A stretch of 14,601 nucleotides of DNA, from the NCBI GenBank assembly GCA_009602725.1, contig WELB01000192.1, forward strand, positions 264,358-278,958, given 5' to 3'. A program made the translations under genes and the position numbers. This stretch comes from Spirogloea muscicola (taxonomy: Eukaryota > Streptophyta > Zygnematophyceae > Spirogloeales > Spirogloeaceae). Below, one piece after another: positions 7,901 through 13,796 of the stretch. The first letter of the stretch is position 1, and each line of letters begins with the position of its first letter. Under the pieces are notes generated by a model that saw only the letters and a program-made list of their open reading frames with translations, made no database searches and was not told where the DNA came from.

Positions 7901-10586
7901 CATACGAGCACATTCAGAGCAATTACTCATACTGGAACCGCAGTCAGGGCAGAGACCACATCTGGGTCTGCCTCCTAGCTTCTGTCGCTCTAAAGCTCCA
8001 GTAATGTCACTATGTATATCATATATATGAATATATATATATATATATATTTATGTCCAAAAACCTGGATCCATCTGGGCTGGCACCAGTCATGGAAGCT
8101 CATACTGCTCACTTGGGCTTGTAGCATACATCATTCAGATTCTCCATGATTGATAACCAATATTAACGGAGTTCCAATGCTGTAGGAGCGTGGAAGAGCA
8201 ACAGACCCCAAGTTCAGAGTGCCACATGTTGAACATCCTGAATTAAGCGCTCCAGCTGAGCTTCCGACCCCTGGCCACTGCAACTCCTGCAGGTCTTCTC
8301 GTGGGACGAGGGTGCCTGCTACGCGCCGCAGGCCATCTGGAGCAGCATCATGCTGTCCCACTGGGGCAACACCGGCAGTGCGCACCCAGGAGTCACGTCT
8401 GCGTACTGGTGGGACCGGTGGGACGTCATGCCGCCGTCGCTCCGCGGCGACCATCCCTGCTACGACCCCAGCAAGGACGTCGTGCTTCCGGCTTGGAAGG
8501 CCCCCATTTTCATCAAGGCGTCACAGCGCCAGTGGGAGAGGTGTGCAGCCATATTGCATGTTTGAGGGTTTAGGGTAAGGATAACCAATATACTAACCTT
8601 AAACCTATACCCTAACCCTAAATCCCAGACCCGACTCTTAATTCTCTGGACCTGCTAACTTAGAAGTTTAGTCCTTGTATTGGTGTTAACAGACTTGTAA
8701 CTGAGCTCAGATTGTTAAGTCCGCCCAGCTCAGCCTGTGACACTGAGCTTCCTGCGCATAGGCCCCTCTCGGAGCGTCCCACCTTGTTCTACTTTGCAGG
8801 CGACCTGGGCTTCCGGTACCAGCCTGGGCGGCCAGATCCACGGTTAGTGTGCTTAACGGAGAATACTAGTGCCGCAACTTTCAAGTGCAGGCGGGCTCTT
8901 TACTCAGGCCCGCACTTAGTCACAGCGCCCCGCTGCTTGCTGAAGATCTCCATCTTAGTCAAAACATCCTACCACCTGCACTTTCAGCTTCATGAGCTGA
9001 AATTAACTGGTAATTCCAAGTTCAATGCCCTGCCTTGACCTCATCTGAGGACGCTGATAGATGCTCTCGCATGTTATATCTTGCTGATTCGTACGTCTGG
9101 TCGGATGGTCATGTCGCAGCTACAGCATGGGCATCCGGCCGAGGGTGGCGGAGCTCTTTGGCAGTGTCCCAGACAAGAATGGCTCGCTTGGGTCGCTCGC
9201 CGAGGCCGGTGTAGTGGTGGCCACTGGCCACACACAGGACTATGACAAGCAGCTGTCATCGTCACGCTTTTGCGGGGTCTTCCCGGGCGACGGCTTCAGC
9301 GCCCGCATGGAGGATGCAGTCATGCATGGGTGCATCCCCGTCATAGTACAGGTGAAGCCTTTTAACCGCCTGCATCTTCCACATTAAGAACCATATGTCT
9401 AAATTACCGAACGTAAGTCATGGAAGTGCCTCTGAGAGTGCAAACCTGGCTGTTAACATGCTGACTTCAAGCCTTGATTGTGCCCAGATAGGCATGACCT
9501 TGTTCTGACATATTTTTACCTCTACACCTCGTACTCTAGGGAGGGTTCTGCTGTATTGCCATGTGGCGCTGGCAGACTACTTGCAGTTAGATAAGAGCAT
9601 ACTTTGATACATGCATCTCCGACAAAGGCTATGAATTCTACACTCTACTCCCCTAATTGTGTATCAGAAACTGCATCTTAGCAAATCACCTGCATCCGTC
9701 ATGTCTCTTGTGGCGGCAGGATGGCATCCACCTGCCTTTTGAGAACTTCCTGGACTACGCCAGCTTCTCAGTCCGCATCGCCGAGGCGGACATTCCCAAG
9801 CTGGTGACTATTTTGAAGGTGCTGAACACAGTAGCTGTCCTGTATGCCACATAATTGACTTGCTCTTGCCTGATAGGGCTTTCGTGGAATAAAATATTTG
9901 GCTTCTCCCAAGCTGGTTGTCTCTCTCAAGGATTTGATGTCTGACCTGATCAATTCAATCCAACACAGCCAATCGACGCCTGGCTGGAGGAATGCCTCTA
10001 TTGAAGACCTCAACTTAACATAATTGCTATTACGAGCAATGGTCGCTTATATGGGGCCTAGCTTCTTCTCGGCAGGCATACAGCGAGCAGCAAGTACAGC
10101 GGCTGTGGGAGGGCGTGCAGTGCGTGTGGCAGCGCTGGTCATGGCACTCCGTCCTCCGCTTGGAGACAGAGCGCCAGCGGGTGCTTGCACGCCCAACCTC
10201 GCCGTTTGTCGACGAGCTGGACGCGCTCACCTCCGATGACGCGTTTGCCACATTGCTCCAGGTACAATTGATGGAGAGCTTGACAGTCACTTCTTTAGCC
10301 ACATGACAGTATAGCTCACGGTTGACAAGCTGATGCTTTCACAATGAATCACAAAGACATTCTTAATTACGTCTTTATCTTTCATAGCACTCAAGGATGA
10401 AGAAGAGACAGCTTTGTGTCAAACAGTTTACATATTAAGCAAAAATATAAAACAAAAACAAAGCAAACATATTTCTTGCAGGTACTGCACTACAAGCTCT
10501 ACCATGACCAGTGGCGGGTCAACGGGAAAAGTGGAGGCAAGCCAGTGAATGTGAGACAAGGAGCCTCGTCCACTCCCTTGGCTTGA
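3762..10586 (+). CDS. ExAD: ExAD-like GT47 exostosin-family glycosyltransferase, 15 exons, one in-frame TAG
   Basis: This spliced gene encodes about 810 residues. The closest family I recognise is plant ExAD (At3g57630, GT47 clade E), which transfers alpha-arabinofuranose onto hydroxyproline-triarabinoside of extensins in the Golgi. Order of parts: membrane anchor (about 12-30), EGF-like module (125-155), Cys-rich linker ending in a PGWCNVDP-like motif, second EGF-like module (300-326), GT47 domain from RPRPLIYVYDLPG (about 359) to the C-terminus. Conserved pieces include EEADYFYVPV, GRDHIW, FSWDEGACYAP, YSMGIR and the donor-binding region GDGFSARMEDAVMHGCIPV. Several N-glycosylation sequons fit a lumenal protein. 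The start is the first ATG after in-frame TAA and TAG codons. The joined exons sum to 2433 nt, a multiple of three, and each junction restores the family alignment. Codon 221, the last of exon 2, is TAG, so the gene may be a recent pseudogene or the base may be wrong. Identity as a GT47 EGF-exostosin is strong; arabinosyl specificity is inferred. Confidence 0.88.
4382..4590 (+). CDS. ExAD: Exon 2: Cys-rich linker with 9-bp repeat and terminal TAG
   Basis: Begins after ATGGCAG with phase 1 and reads GVACEEKDEYPCNLP, then a Val-Gly-Pro repeat, then WIVSMCPTHCDTETAHCVCG and RPVNNRCGFDE. The pattern CNLP...PW-VS-CP--CDT--A-C-CG----P-RPV---CGF is the plant ExAD linker. The only suitable donor is GTATCC at 4591, directly after codon TAG (4588-4590). 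The exon is otherwise open and in the right phase (209 nt with the carried base gives whole codons). Confidence 0.8.
4435..4470 (+). repeat. In-frame 9-bp minisatellite in exon 2
   Basis: Four copies of a GTCGGCCCG-type unit (one copy has CGG for CCG). In frame it encodes VGP-VGR-VGP-VGP between the CNLP motif and the conserved Trp. Unit length keeps frame, so copy-number change would only lengthen a loop. Confidence 0.9.
4588..4590 (+). other. Premature in-frame TAG at the end of exon 2
   Basis: Codon 221 of the joined reading frame. It sits between GFDET and the donor GTATCC. All 14 other exons are open. A CAG here would give both a sense codon and the usual CAG|GT exon end. Confidence 0.75.
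4663..4998 (+). repeat. Pyrimidine-rich low-complexity tract in intron 2, with poly-T and one N
   Basis: Starts with about 17 CTC/CCT units (about 4669-4719), followed by C/T-rich sequence with TCTGTC units and CCCT units, an N at 4904, then 37 T (4905-4941). The N and the homopolymer mean the true length is uncertain. Minus-strand Gly and Lys runs here are artefacts. Confidence 0.95.
5171..5386 (+). CDS. ExAD: Exon 3: Cys-rich linker with PGWCNVDP motif
   Basis: Reads RTDLCWKFYNDGACRQQLW, then TPGWCNVDPAMAA, then CGCSSRDGLLGEFCE, ending at GAG|GTCATG in phase 0. KPGWCNVDP followed by a C-C-G-FCE cluster is a family landmark. The acceptor is either TAG at 5165-5167 (adding one Gln codon, start 5168) or CAG at 5168-5170; both keep frame. 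It includes an NGS sequon. Confidence 0.82.
5894..5962 (+). CDS. ExAD: Exon 4: first half of EGF-like module 2
   Basis: Twenty-three codons between CAG|GTACCA and AAG|GTCAGC, phase 0 at both ends. Encodes VPVQEFCFNQCSGHGVCNNG followed by FCK, the start of the second EGF-like module (CxNQCSGHGxC is characteristic of algal and plant EGF-exostosins). Confidence 0.88.
6536..6652 (+). CDS. ExAD: Exon 5: second half of EGF-like module 2 and linker
   Basis: Acceptor CACAG|TGC; reads CEGGWYGLDCS, which completes the EGF module begun in exon 4, then a variable linker with an NIT sequon. The chosen donor is CAGCAG|GTGCAT, which gives phase 0 as exon 6 requires. The frame stays open to 6742, so the exact 3' end is less certain than the 5' end. 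Confidence 0.8.
6931..7008 (+). CDS. ExAD: Exon 6: start of GT47 domain (PLIYVYDLPG)
   Basis: Twenty-six codons between TTTTTCAG|AGA and TTACAG|GTGAAC, phase 0. Encodes RRTVVRPRPLIYVYDLPGPQ and the following SFHILQ. PLIYVYDLP is the usual first beta-strand of exostosin (GT47) domains. Confidence 0.9.
7292..7378 (+). CDS. ExAD: Exon 7: GT47 domain, WYINGLYGLE segment
   Basis: Acceptor CCTCTCAG|GGC and donor GAG|GTACGA, 29 codons, phase 0. The segment with a Cys, an aromatic pair, a sequon (NET) and LYGLE aligns with the plant family before the HRTL--EEAD motif. Confidence 0.83.
7573..7707 (+). CDS. ExAD: Exon 8: GT47 domain, HRTLNAEEADYFYVPV
   Basis: Acceptor TCAAAG|GTG and donor CAG|GTCTGC, 45 codons, phase 0. 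SEHRTLNAEEADYFYVPV is the most diagnostic exostosin motif, followed by RADDSPRFDMQ, which matches RADDAPHLSMQ-type sequence in plant ExAD. Confidence 0.92.
7849..7965 (+). CDS. ExAD: Exon 9: GT47 domain, YWNRSQGRDHIW
   Basis: Acceptor GTGCAG|CAT and donor TGG|GTCTGC, 39 codons, phase 0. Encodes EIYREAYEHIQSNYSYWNRS and then QGRDHIW. Two sequons (NYS, NRS) overlap the aromatic motif. Confidence 0.88.
8013..8052. repeat. (AT)n microsatellite in intron 9
   Basis: TATATC and ATATATATGA lead into about 11 AT units; intronic, between exons 9 and 10. Confidence 0.9.
8293..8540 (+). CDS. ExAD: Exon 10: GT47 domain, FSWDEGACYAP to CYDPSKDVVLPAWK
   Basis: The largest catalytic exon. Acceptor CTGCAG|GTC; donor GAGAG|GTGTGC in phase 2. 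Contains FSWDEGACYAPQAIW, SHWGNTGS, YWWDRWD, GDHPCYDPSKDVVLPAWK and ends in QRQWE plus AG of an Arg codon. HWGNT and CxDPxKDxVLPAWK are family signatures. Confidence 0.92.
8566..8626. repeat. Interstitial telomere-type motifs, head to head, in intron 10
   Basis: GGGTTTAGGG at 8566-8575 and CCCTAACCCTAAA at 8610-8622 lie 34 bases apart in opposite orientation. They are the plant telomere unit TTTAGGG (with one CCCTAA variant). CCCCTAAACCC also occurs at 5136-5146 in intron 2. Confidence 0.7.
8762..8842 (+). CDS. ExAD: Exon 11: GT47 domain, TLFYFAGDLG
   Basis: Acceptor GCATAG|G completes the Arg codon from exon 10. Reads PLSERPTLFYFAGDLGFRYQ and PGRPDP, then CG of another Arg codon at donor CG|GTTAGT (phase 2). 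LFYF-G-LG is conserved. Confidence 0.88.
9120..9351 (+). CDS. ExAD: Exon 12: GT47 catalytic core, donor-binding motif
   Basis: Acceptor GTCGCAG|C completes Arg and is followed by YSMGIRPRVAELFGS. Ends GDGFSARMEDAVMHGCIPVI then VQ at donor CAG|GTGAAG. The G-GxSxRxED...GCIPV region is the conserved GT47 nucleotide-sugar site; the acidic residues after Arg are intact. Confidence 0.93.
9720..9818 (+). CDS. ExAD: Exon 13: GT47 domain, DGIHLPFENFLDYASFSVRI
   Basis: Acceptor GCGGCAG|GAT and donor AAG|GTGCTG, 33 codons, phase 0. Follows directly from CIPVIVQ of exon 12 and matches DGIxLPYENxLxYxSFAVRI in plant relatives. Confidence 0.92.
10076..10261 (+). CDS. ExAD: Exon 14: C-terminal GT47 segment
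   Basis: Acceptor CTCGGCAG|GCA, donor CTCCAG|GTACAA, 62 codons, phase 0. Includes LWEGVQCVWQRWSWHS, LETERQ and DDAFATLLQ, matching VRKIWQRF, LEAERQ and DDVFATFLQ in plant ExAD. Confidence 0.9.
10482..10586 (+). CDS. ExAD: Exon 15: C-terminus and TGA stop
   Basis: Acceptor TTCTTGCAG|GTA; reads VLHYKLYHDQWRVNGKSGGK and a short tail to TGA at 10584-10586. VLHYKLHNDPWR is the equivalent plant sequence. No AATAAA or TGTAA was noticed in the following 200 bases. Confidence 0.88.
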   Translation, partial: VLHYKLYHDQWRVNGKSGGKPVNVRQGASSTPLA

Positions 10587-11114
10587 CCTGACGCCTAAAC
10601 TCTGGCTTATGAAGGAGCCTGGCAGTCTGAGCAGAACTTGTCGTCTGCAAGTGGCTAAGGAGCTCCTGAGTTCCGATTGAAACTACGCCAAAAAGTTCCA
10701 TTGTTCTCTTTTAGGACATTGTGTTGCGTTGAGTAGTACCTTCGCAGAGCTTCAAGCTTAGCTAACCTGGTTGGAGCATGCAAATGCTTGATCTAAATCA
10801 CCTTGGACGACTTTGCAACTGGCCAACACAACAGTCAAGCAGATGGGTGCCAGGGTTCCTTTGGACTGCGTCTTCTTCTTGTTTGGCATTCTGTTTGGTG
10901 GCCAGTGCACTCTCGAGGGAAGGGCCAGCGCTTGCAGTGCCACGCTTCGACGTCCAGGCTGATGCCGTCTTGTGCAATAACCCGTGTCTTTGTGAGGCCC
11001 TTGAGATCGCCCTTTTGGACTCTGCGGGCCATCTGGGTAGATGCCGTAGGAGCTGCCGAGGAGGAAGGACTGCACAGGTTCTGGAGGCATCCAACCCCCA
11101 TTTGCCAGAGAGCT
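10587..11114. other. 3' flank with unrecognised open frames
   Basis: Open frames of 110-140 codons overlap on both strands at 10758-11220, and none matches a family I know. The + frame would run into the LINE tail at 11115. Possibly older element sequence; no clear gene. Confidence 0.4.
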
Positions 11115-11260
11115 TGGTGCTGCTGCAGCTGCTCACTCGTGGGTACCGAGCTTCCCTTTGCATCTTCTTGTGTCTAGCTGTGTAGTTTTGCGCCTTCCGG
11201 CTCCTTCGGACCTTGTCCATTCCTTTTGGGCTGGCCTCTCACAGCCACCAGTCCATTTGG
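11115..11260 (+). mobile_element. LINE fragment D: last codons and 3' tail
   Basis: CTGCTCACTCGTGGGTACCG (LLTRGYR) and about 60 following bases closely match 13602-13660. They are followed by CTCCGGCTCC-type sequence, GACCTTGTCCATTCCTTTTG and GGCTGGCCTCTCACAGCCACCA. The 5' truncation is near 11115-11125. Confidence 0.65.
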
Positions 11261-11545
11261 CAGCTGTCATGCGAGAGTGCGTCTATGCGAGATGACGTCG
11301 ATAGGTCTAGAATAAGGAAAATGCTGACTGGATAGTCTACTTTATACACAAACCAAACGAGGATGTTGGCTACTTTGACCAGGCTGACTTGCAAAGCAGT
11401 TTGATAAGGAACCAACAGTACCAGTTGTCATTAGTCTTCAAATATCACAGCAAAGTAATCAGTCCAGAACGGTCGAAAGTTGACTATGTAGCATTACTGG
11501 AATAAAACGTGCCGCTGTCTACTGAGTTTTCCGTCACTGGTATCC

Positions 11546-11621
11546 AAGTCAACGAGACCGTCCGAAGATCGGTACTATCTAAGAAGTCAACGAGACCATC
11601 CGAAGATCGGCCCTATCTAGG
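11546..11621 (+). repeat. 38-bp tandem duplication
   Basis: Two units, 11546-11583 and 11584-11621, each containing AAGTCAACGAGACC then TCCGAAGATCGG and CTATCTA, with about five differences. No gene recognised around it. Confidence 0.88.
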
Positions 11622-11939
11622 TTCACCAATATTCTTGTGGGGCCGAAACCCCCACCTTTTCGGTGTTCGTGGTTCAACAATCAGTACAACCAATAGATGC
11701 ACTCAAGCAACGATGCAAAGACGTGCGCTCAAACAATGAGCACAACACTCCGAAGACTTGCAAAGAACAGCACAATGATAAGGCTGCTCACCACGGAGGA
11801 AAGACCACGTCTCGCAGTCGCAAGCGGGTTCGCGCAACGCTCACTAAGCGCACACGCCGTGGGCGCCGCTCTACGCTGTCGCGGGCGCAGGCGCGAGTAG
11901 ACGCACAGGTCGCCACAGGCGCGGCAGGAAGGTGAGATT

Positions 11940-11960
11940 TGCCAAGCGAACTGCTTGGCA
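11940..11960. repeat. Perfect 8-bp inverted repeat
   Basis: TGCCAAGC and GCTTGGCA around GAACT. It stands alone in unrecognised sequence with no T-run after it. Confidence 0.5.
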
Positions 11961-12205
11961 GGGCCCGCTCCAGCCAGCGGCCGAGCCGTTCATCCTACCC
12001 AGTGGTCAACCTGACCTTGGATTGGTGATATTCGGCCGTCCGTTCCACGATTGCCCCGCCACCGCTTCAGTAGCGCCCACCTTGACGGTCTTGTTGGTGG
12101 TTGAGGTACCTTCAGATGGGCTTCCCTCGTTGCGCTTTGAACGGTCTTCGGCAGGTTGGCGTCGTGCGTGGGCCTTGGCCCATGTAGTCGCTCCATTGTT
12201 GTCGT

Positions 12206-12319
12206 CGTCCGCATTTGATGAGCGGTCGTTGTTGTTGTTGTCGTCGTTGTTGTCGTTGTTGTTGTCGTCGTTGTTGTTGTTGTTGTCGTTGTGTTGTCCG
12301 CAGTTGATGAGCGGTCGTC
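12206..12319 (+). repeat. GTT/GTC trinucleotide repeat flanked by a 24-bp near-direct repeat
   Basis: The core 12228-12296 is an irregular GTT/GTC array. It is bracketed by GTCCGCA(T/G)TTGATGAGCGGTCGT at about 12207-12229 and 12296-12318. In one minus frame the array would read as an Asn/Asp run within a 116-codon open frame; I cannot support it as a gene. Confidence 0.8.
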
Positions 12320-12336
12320 GAGAAAGAAAGAGAGGG

Positions 12337-12491
12337 AGAAAGAATTGGTCCTCCATCCTCAGCTTGAGTCACACCCAAAGGTGTATGACCCAGCCTAAAA
12401 GGCCAGAGAGAGAGGAAGGACGAGAGAAAAGTAATCCTCCAATCTTAGCTTGAATCACACGCAAAAGTGTATGACTCAGCCTAGGAAGCCA
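12337..12491 (+). repeat. Imperfect tandem duplication, offset 86 bp, with small inverted repeat
   Basis: Both units carry GAGA-AAG, TCCTCCA, AGCTTGA-TCACAC, AA-GTGTATGAC and CAGCCTA--A-GCCA. Inside each, TCACAC and GTGTATGA can pair around a CAAA-type loop (stronger in unit 1: CACC and GGTG). Confidence 0.8.
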
Positions 12492-12574
12492 CGAGTCATG
12501 CCAAGTCAGCTATCCTAGTTAGATCGACACAAACCAGCAGTCGACAGGATTTAGCACGACACAGCGCTGTTGCT

Positions 12575-12660
12575 TCTGGCCCCTTTGTACTTTGGCCCCT
12601 TCGAACCATGTCAAGTTTTCTCGAACTGACTTTGTCAAGGTACGAAGGGGCCGAAAAGCG
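12575..12660 (+). mobile_element. LINE-tail remnant
   Basis: Carries the doubled block GGCCCCTTTGTACTTTGGCC then CCTTCGAACCATGTCAAG, aligning base for base with 379-415. It ends with an inverted GGGGCC block (TACGAAGGGGCCGAAAAGC), so two opposite remnants may meet here. Confidence 0.6.
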
Positions 12661-12784
12661 CTTTCTCAGAGCTTGCCCTGGTGGATAAATACTCAGTAAC
12701 TCTTAATCAGGAGCTGCAAGTCAGAAGAAGTGAAAGCCGAAAAGCATAACCAAGCAAGGACCATGTGCGATAGTCAAGAAGTGC

Positions 12785-12925
12785 TCGCTCATAGATAATA
12801 GGGACTGGGAAAGGCCAGCCCAAAAGGCTCGAACAAAGTTCCAAGGGGCTAGGGGAAGCGCTAAAGCTAGCACGATGATCACTTCACTAATCTGGAAGCG
12901 TCTTCCCATAGAAGAGCCACCGCCC
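12785..12925 (-). mobile_element. LINE-tail remnant
   Basis: On the minus strand: CTTCCAG...GGTGGCTCTTCTATGGGAAG, then CCCCTTGGAACTTTG, TTTTGGGCTGGCCTTTCCCA. The pieces resemble the tail and the post-hairpin sequence of 13105-13170. Confidence 0.5.
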
Positions 12926-13104
12926 TCTCCTGGAAGAGAGAAGGCGCGCGGTGCGCATGAAATTAAAAGGGAGGCCAAGTCTAGCCTTACAAATATCCTG
13001 TTTACGGGGTAATGAACTGGCTAAGGGGGACACTAATACCCCCGAGTGAGCACATGCATGTCTGACAAGCTAAGCTGAGGAGCCACACCACCACCTAGAA
13101 GCCA
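12926..13104. other. Short spacer, nothing recognised
   Basis: No ORF or motif of note. CCCCGAGTGAGCA (near 13040) also occurs near 2693, too short to interpret. Confidence 0.5.
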
Positions 13105-13306
13105 TTAGCGTGGGTCAATGCACGCCTGGAAGCGTCTCTCTCGAAGAAGTGGCTCTCCCAATGGGGGCAAGGGCTGTGAGAAGCCAGCCCGGAAAAGAAG
13201 TGACAAGGTTTGAAGGGGCCAAATTACGAAGGCACCAGAAAGAAGCGCTAACACAAAACTGGGATAGGATGAACAGCAAGCGCGGCCAGATTGAGTGGTG
13301 GCTGGA
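13105..13306 (-). mobile_element. LINE-tail copy in inverted orientation
   Basis: Minus strand: CCACCACTCAATCTGGCCGC (shared with 1337-1367), then GCCTTCGTAATTTGGCCCCT, TCAAACCTTGTCACTTCTTT, CCGGGCTGGCTTCTCACAGC, CCTTGCCCCCATTGGGAG and an ACTTCTTCGAGAG end. It matches the tail at 379-470 over its length. It abuts the + strand copy starting at 13322. Confidence 0.65.
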
Positions 13307-13321
13307 TGAAGCACTGGAAGA

Positions 13322-13770
13322 GCTCTGTGCATCGATGTCCTCGGGGCTTTCGGCAGCCGCTGGCTGGATCTCCTCCAGCGGCTTGCCCGCCAGGCCATTG
13401 ACCGGCGGCCGGGTCTGCCAGGGGCGCTGCCCGGCTTCAACGCCGCCGGTTCGCTCGCACAAGTCTTCCGCATGCGCCTGGCCGTATCGCTTCAACGCTC
13501 CCTTGCCCACGCCGTCCACACGCGAGCAGGCCGTGCTATGGCCGCCGCCTCTGGGTCTCGGCGGAGTGCCTCTTTCCCTGCAGCGAGGTACTCAGACCTG
13601 ATGTTGCTCACTCGTGGGTACTGAGCTTCCCTCTGCATCGTCTATGTGTTCTGCAGTGTTTTGATAGTGTAGTCCTTTTCCCGGCTCCTCTTTCTTTGGC
13701 TTTGGACATTGTCCATTCTTTTTTGGGCTGGCTTTGCCAGCCCTTCTTCTCTATGGGGCGCGCACTTCTT
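13322..13770 (+). mobile_element. LINE fragment A: 5'-truncated RT C-terminus plus 3' tail
   Basis: One open frame from 13322 to TGA 13622-13624 reads IDVLGAFGSRWLDLLQRLAR, later GSLAQVFRMRLAVSLQRSLA, then GRAMAAASGSRRSASF and YSDLMLLTRGY. It aligns without gaps to copy B (IDTHGALGARWLELLNQL, RMRLAVSLQRSMARAL). The tail has GGACATTGTCCATTCTTTTT, a perfect hairpin GGGCTGGCTTTGCCAGCCC and a CTTCTTCTCTATGGGG end. The abrupt 5' end is typical of incomplete target-primed reverse transcription. Confidence 0.72.
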
Positions 13771-13796
13771 CTGGGTCTCGGCGGAGTGCCTCTTTC
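13550..13796 (+). repeat. 27-bp direct repeat, offset 220 bp
   Basis: Bases 13550-13576 and 13770-13796 are identical (start TCTGGGTCTC, end GCCTCTTTC). The first lies inside the continuous ORF of fragment A; the second forms the 5' junction of fragment B. Confidence 0.9.

Larger units (their letters stand above)
11261..12205. other. Mostly unrecognised stretch
   Basis: 11261-11545 is A/T-richer with nothing recognisable. A + frame 11663-11935 ends in an Arg-rich segment (SRSRKRVRATLTKRTRRGRR) followed by GGAAG|GTGAG, a fair donor, but there is no homology or partner exon. 11932-12205 has long open frames on both strands without domains. Confidence 0.4.

Noticed and set aside
10758-11220. 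Possible gene after the glycosyltransferase (frames of 110-140 codons on both strands)
   Set aside because: Several overlapping frames of similar size, none with a known motif, and the + frame runs into a LINE tail.
12006-12356. Asn/Asp-rich minus-strand protein
   Set aside because: The run comes from the GTT/GTC repeat; the rest has no domain and no splice context.
2690-13050. Shared CCCCGAGTGAGCA at about 2693 and 13040
   Set aside because: Only 13 bases, with no extended similarity on either side.
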